Assembly: GCF_025452095.1 (NCBI RefSeq) | Contig: NZ_CP104877.1 | Location: 1,302,001-1,366,000 of the forward strand | Source of the DNA: Paenarthrobacter sp. JL.01a | GTDB lineage: Bacteria; Actinomycetota; Actinomycetes; Actinomycetales; Micrococcaceae | Reading direction: 5' to 3' | Length of the DNA: 64,000 nt | Part shown: one piece after another, positions 62,784 through 64,000 of the stretch | Layout: each line of letters starts with the position of its first letter | Position numbering within the stretch: position 1 is the stretch's first letter | Notes under the pieces: generated by a model | What the model saw: only the letters and a program-made list of their open reading frames with translations | What the model was told of the DNA's origin: nothing | The model's database searches: none | Program-made: the position numbers and the translations under genes

Positions 62784-63598
62784 GGTTCGTAGGTGAACGG
62801 GAGCTTGCGCAACCGTGCGCCCACCACAGCGTTCCTCTGCTCGGCCTGACGGAGGCGCGCAAGTTCCCGGTTTCGCCGCTCTCCGAGGACTGCACCAATG
62901 TAGTCCTCGGGGATGGTGCCCTGTGGCGGAGGCGGTGCAACGTAGCGTGCCAGTTCCGTTGCCAGGGATGTTGCCATGGACAGTCGTGATGCCGGTGCCA
63001 TGAGGTACGCCTGCTGGACGAACGTTCCGGCTCGGCGGGCGGTGGAGTCAGGTACCCGGCCGATGTCGGCCATGGCAACCCATCCTTGCAGGTATGGCGC
63101 TGCGACGGGCATGATCCGGGGCTTCGAGGGTACGCGCAGGCGGAGTGAATACGTCCCGGCAACGATGTCGCCCAGCCGCTTGGACTTCTCGTTGAACAAT
63201 GCCACCCCAATGGCCAGGCCACCGAAGGTCATGTAGATCTCCAGGAAACCAAGCAGCCCACGGATCAGGGCGTGCCGGAAGCGGATGGATCCGCCGTCGT
63301 CGCGCACGATCCGCAGCCCCGTGGCGAGCTTTCCCAAGGAGCGTCCACGGGTGAGGGTTTCCACAGTGACCGGCACCACCACTGCCGAGAAGACGATGCT
63401 GCACAAGACCAGCGCCTGGATAGCGGAATCGTCAAGGTCAGAGGACGCCGACAGGACGAGGATGATCAGCAGTATCGCGAGGAGGACCTGGGAGATGACA
63501 TCGAGGAGAAGACCCAGTCCGCGGGCTGCAAAAGATGCTGAACGCAGTTCCAGGACCACTGCCTCGCCTGTGATGATCGAACTCAAGCCAGCCCCCAC
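62780..63598 (-). CDS. RDD-family membrane protein
   Basis: About 272 residues. The RDD domain occupies the first ~150: ASFAARGLGLLLDVISQ (the R and D of RDD), a span, a second span, RGRSLGKLATGLRIVRDDGGSIRFRHALIRG, and GYR-like NEKSKRLGDIVAGTYSLRLR. The C-terminal ~120 residues are soluble. Start is uncertain; GTG 63598 has GGGAAG upstream and gives the usual short N-terminus, whereas GTG 63634 lies too close to the -10 box TAGACT (63644-63639). Divergent from the SpoIIM gene, a pairing common in actinobacteria. Confidence 0.85.
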   Translation of the reverse strand: MGAGLSSIITGEAVVLELRSASFAARGLGLLLDVISQVLLAILLIILVLSASSDLDDSAIQALVLCSIVFSAVVVPVTVETLTRGRSLGKLATGLRIVRDDGGSIRFRHALIRGLLGFLEIYMTFGGLAIGVALFNEKSKRLGDIVAGTYSLRLRVPSKPRIMPVAAPYLQGWVAMADIGRVPDSTARRAGTFVQQAYLMAPASRLSMATSLATELARYVAPPPPQGTIPEDYIGAVLGERRNRELARLRQAEQRNAVVGARLRKLPFTYEP

Positions 63599-63700
63599 GC
63601 TTCCCGAACTTGCAGCGCCCAGTGGCGCCTGCACAACGAGTCTAGCGGCGTGCCGGGCGAAATGACGCTGCTCTGAGGCATGGACCCTGGCTCCAGGCGC

Positions 63701-63712
63701 TAGGGTGGTGCC
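63701..63712 (+). promoter_or_regulatory. Leaderless promoter of SpoIIM-family gene
   Basis: TAGGGT (63701-63706), 6 nt, GTG 63713. Confidence 0.5.
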
Positions 63713-64000
63713 GTGGACATCGATGCCTTCTCGGCCGTACATGGGGACAAATGGTCGCGGCTTCACTTCCTGGCGCATAAGCGCCGGCTGACGGGAGGGG
63801 AAGCGGATGAGCTCCTGCGCTTGTACCAAACGGTTTCCGGGCACCTGTCCCTGATCCGTTCGGTGGCTCCCGAAACCGGTTTGTCGTCGTCGTTGTCAGC
63901 AGCCCTTGCCCAAGCCCGCACCAGGTTCACGGGTGCGCGCTCGAATTTCATGGAGGACCTGGCCCGCTTCTTCGTCATCTCCCTCCCGGCCGCTTTCTAC
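63713..64000 (+). CDS. SpoIIM (DUF95) family membrane protein, 3' partial
   Basis: The reading frame opens at GTG 63713 and is still open at the window end; 96 residues are seen. The N-terminus VDIDAFSAVHGDKWSRLHFL, then LTGGEADELLRLYQTVSGHLS and ARFFVISLPAAFY at the start of the first span, is typical of actinobacterial SpoIIM-like proteins. In sporulating Bacillus SpoIIM helps engulfment, but here the family is general and its function unknown. The pairing with an RDD gene supports the call. Confidence 0.8.
   Translation, partial: MDIDAFSAVHGDKWSRLHFLAHKRRLTGGEADELLRLYQTVSGHLSLIRSVAPETGLSSSLSAALAQARTRFTGARSNFMEDLARFFVISLPAAFY

Noticed and set aside
63713..64000. Evidence for endospore formation from the SpoIIM-family gene
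   Set aside because: SpoIIM-like proteins occur in many non-sporulating actinobacteria and no other sporulation gene is present.

Overview
The window is chromosomal DNA from a high-GC Gram-positive bacterium, most likely a Micrococcaceae member close to Arthrobacter/Paenarthrobacter. The lineage is inferred from a mycothiol-conjugate amidase (Mca), a WhiB protein, DUF501/DUF3499/DUF4245/DUF4307/DUF5719/TIGR03089 proteins, a FemAB-type peptidoglycan bridge enzyme, and many promoters whose -10 box lies exactly 6 nt before the start codon (leaderless mRNAs). I see no prophage, insertion sequence, CRISPR array or plasmid function; this is core chromosome with a few accessory genes.

Layout. 1-5.9 kb: nucleoside salvage (ABC permease, cdd, deoA, add) with two tandem DedA genes and mazG. 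6-12.7 kb: eno, an FtsB-like divisome gene, DUF501, ppx and a mycosin-like protease translationally coupled to ppx, then ndh behind a Rex-type operator. 12.8-19.6 kb: an acetyltransferase, a tRNA with anticodon UAA but a short variable loop, and a branched-chain-amino-acid-type ABC transporter split into livK (+) and livHMGF (-), each preceded by a CRP/GlxR-like operator. 20-28.8 kb: Bax1-I membrane protein, thiolase, galTK divergent from galM, AI-2E exporter family, threonine dehydratase, rhomboid. 29-43.9 kb: a block whose order resembles the M. tuberculosis Rv1080c-Rv1100 region as I remember it (greA, DUF4307, mca, hemolysin III, Z-prenyl synthase, PhoH2, fumC, DUF4245, glpX), interrupted by acetyltransferase, prepilin peptidase, Nudix, and an MFS pump with its TetR regulator. 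44-58.8 kb: envelope block (FemX-like, manA, LytR-CpsA-Psr, purE/purK, GtrA, TIGR03089, WhiB2-like, giant GT2, DUF5719, degenerate zincin, DUF3499, Trm112). 58.9-64 kb: ahcY, L,D-transpeptidase, Cys-rich pentapeptide protein, RDD protein and the start of a SpoIIM-family gene.

The most noteworthy signals are regulatory: about fifteen leaderless promoters, a Rex operator on the ndh -35 region, paired CRP-like class II promoters for the split liv transporter, palindromic operators on the hemolysin III, TetR/MFS and whiB promoters, a family of dispersed repeats placed between converging genes, and the short-variable-loop tRNA(UAA). Unusual proteins are a LivH permease with an extracellular beta-sandwich domain, an orphan mycosin, and a zincin lacking HExxH.
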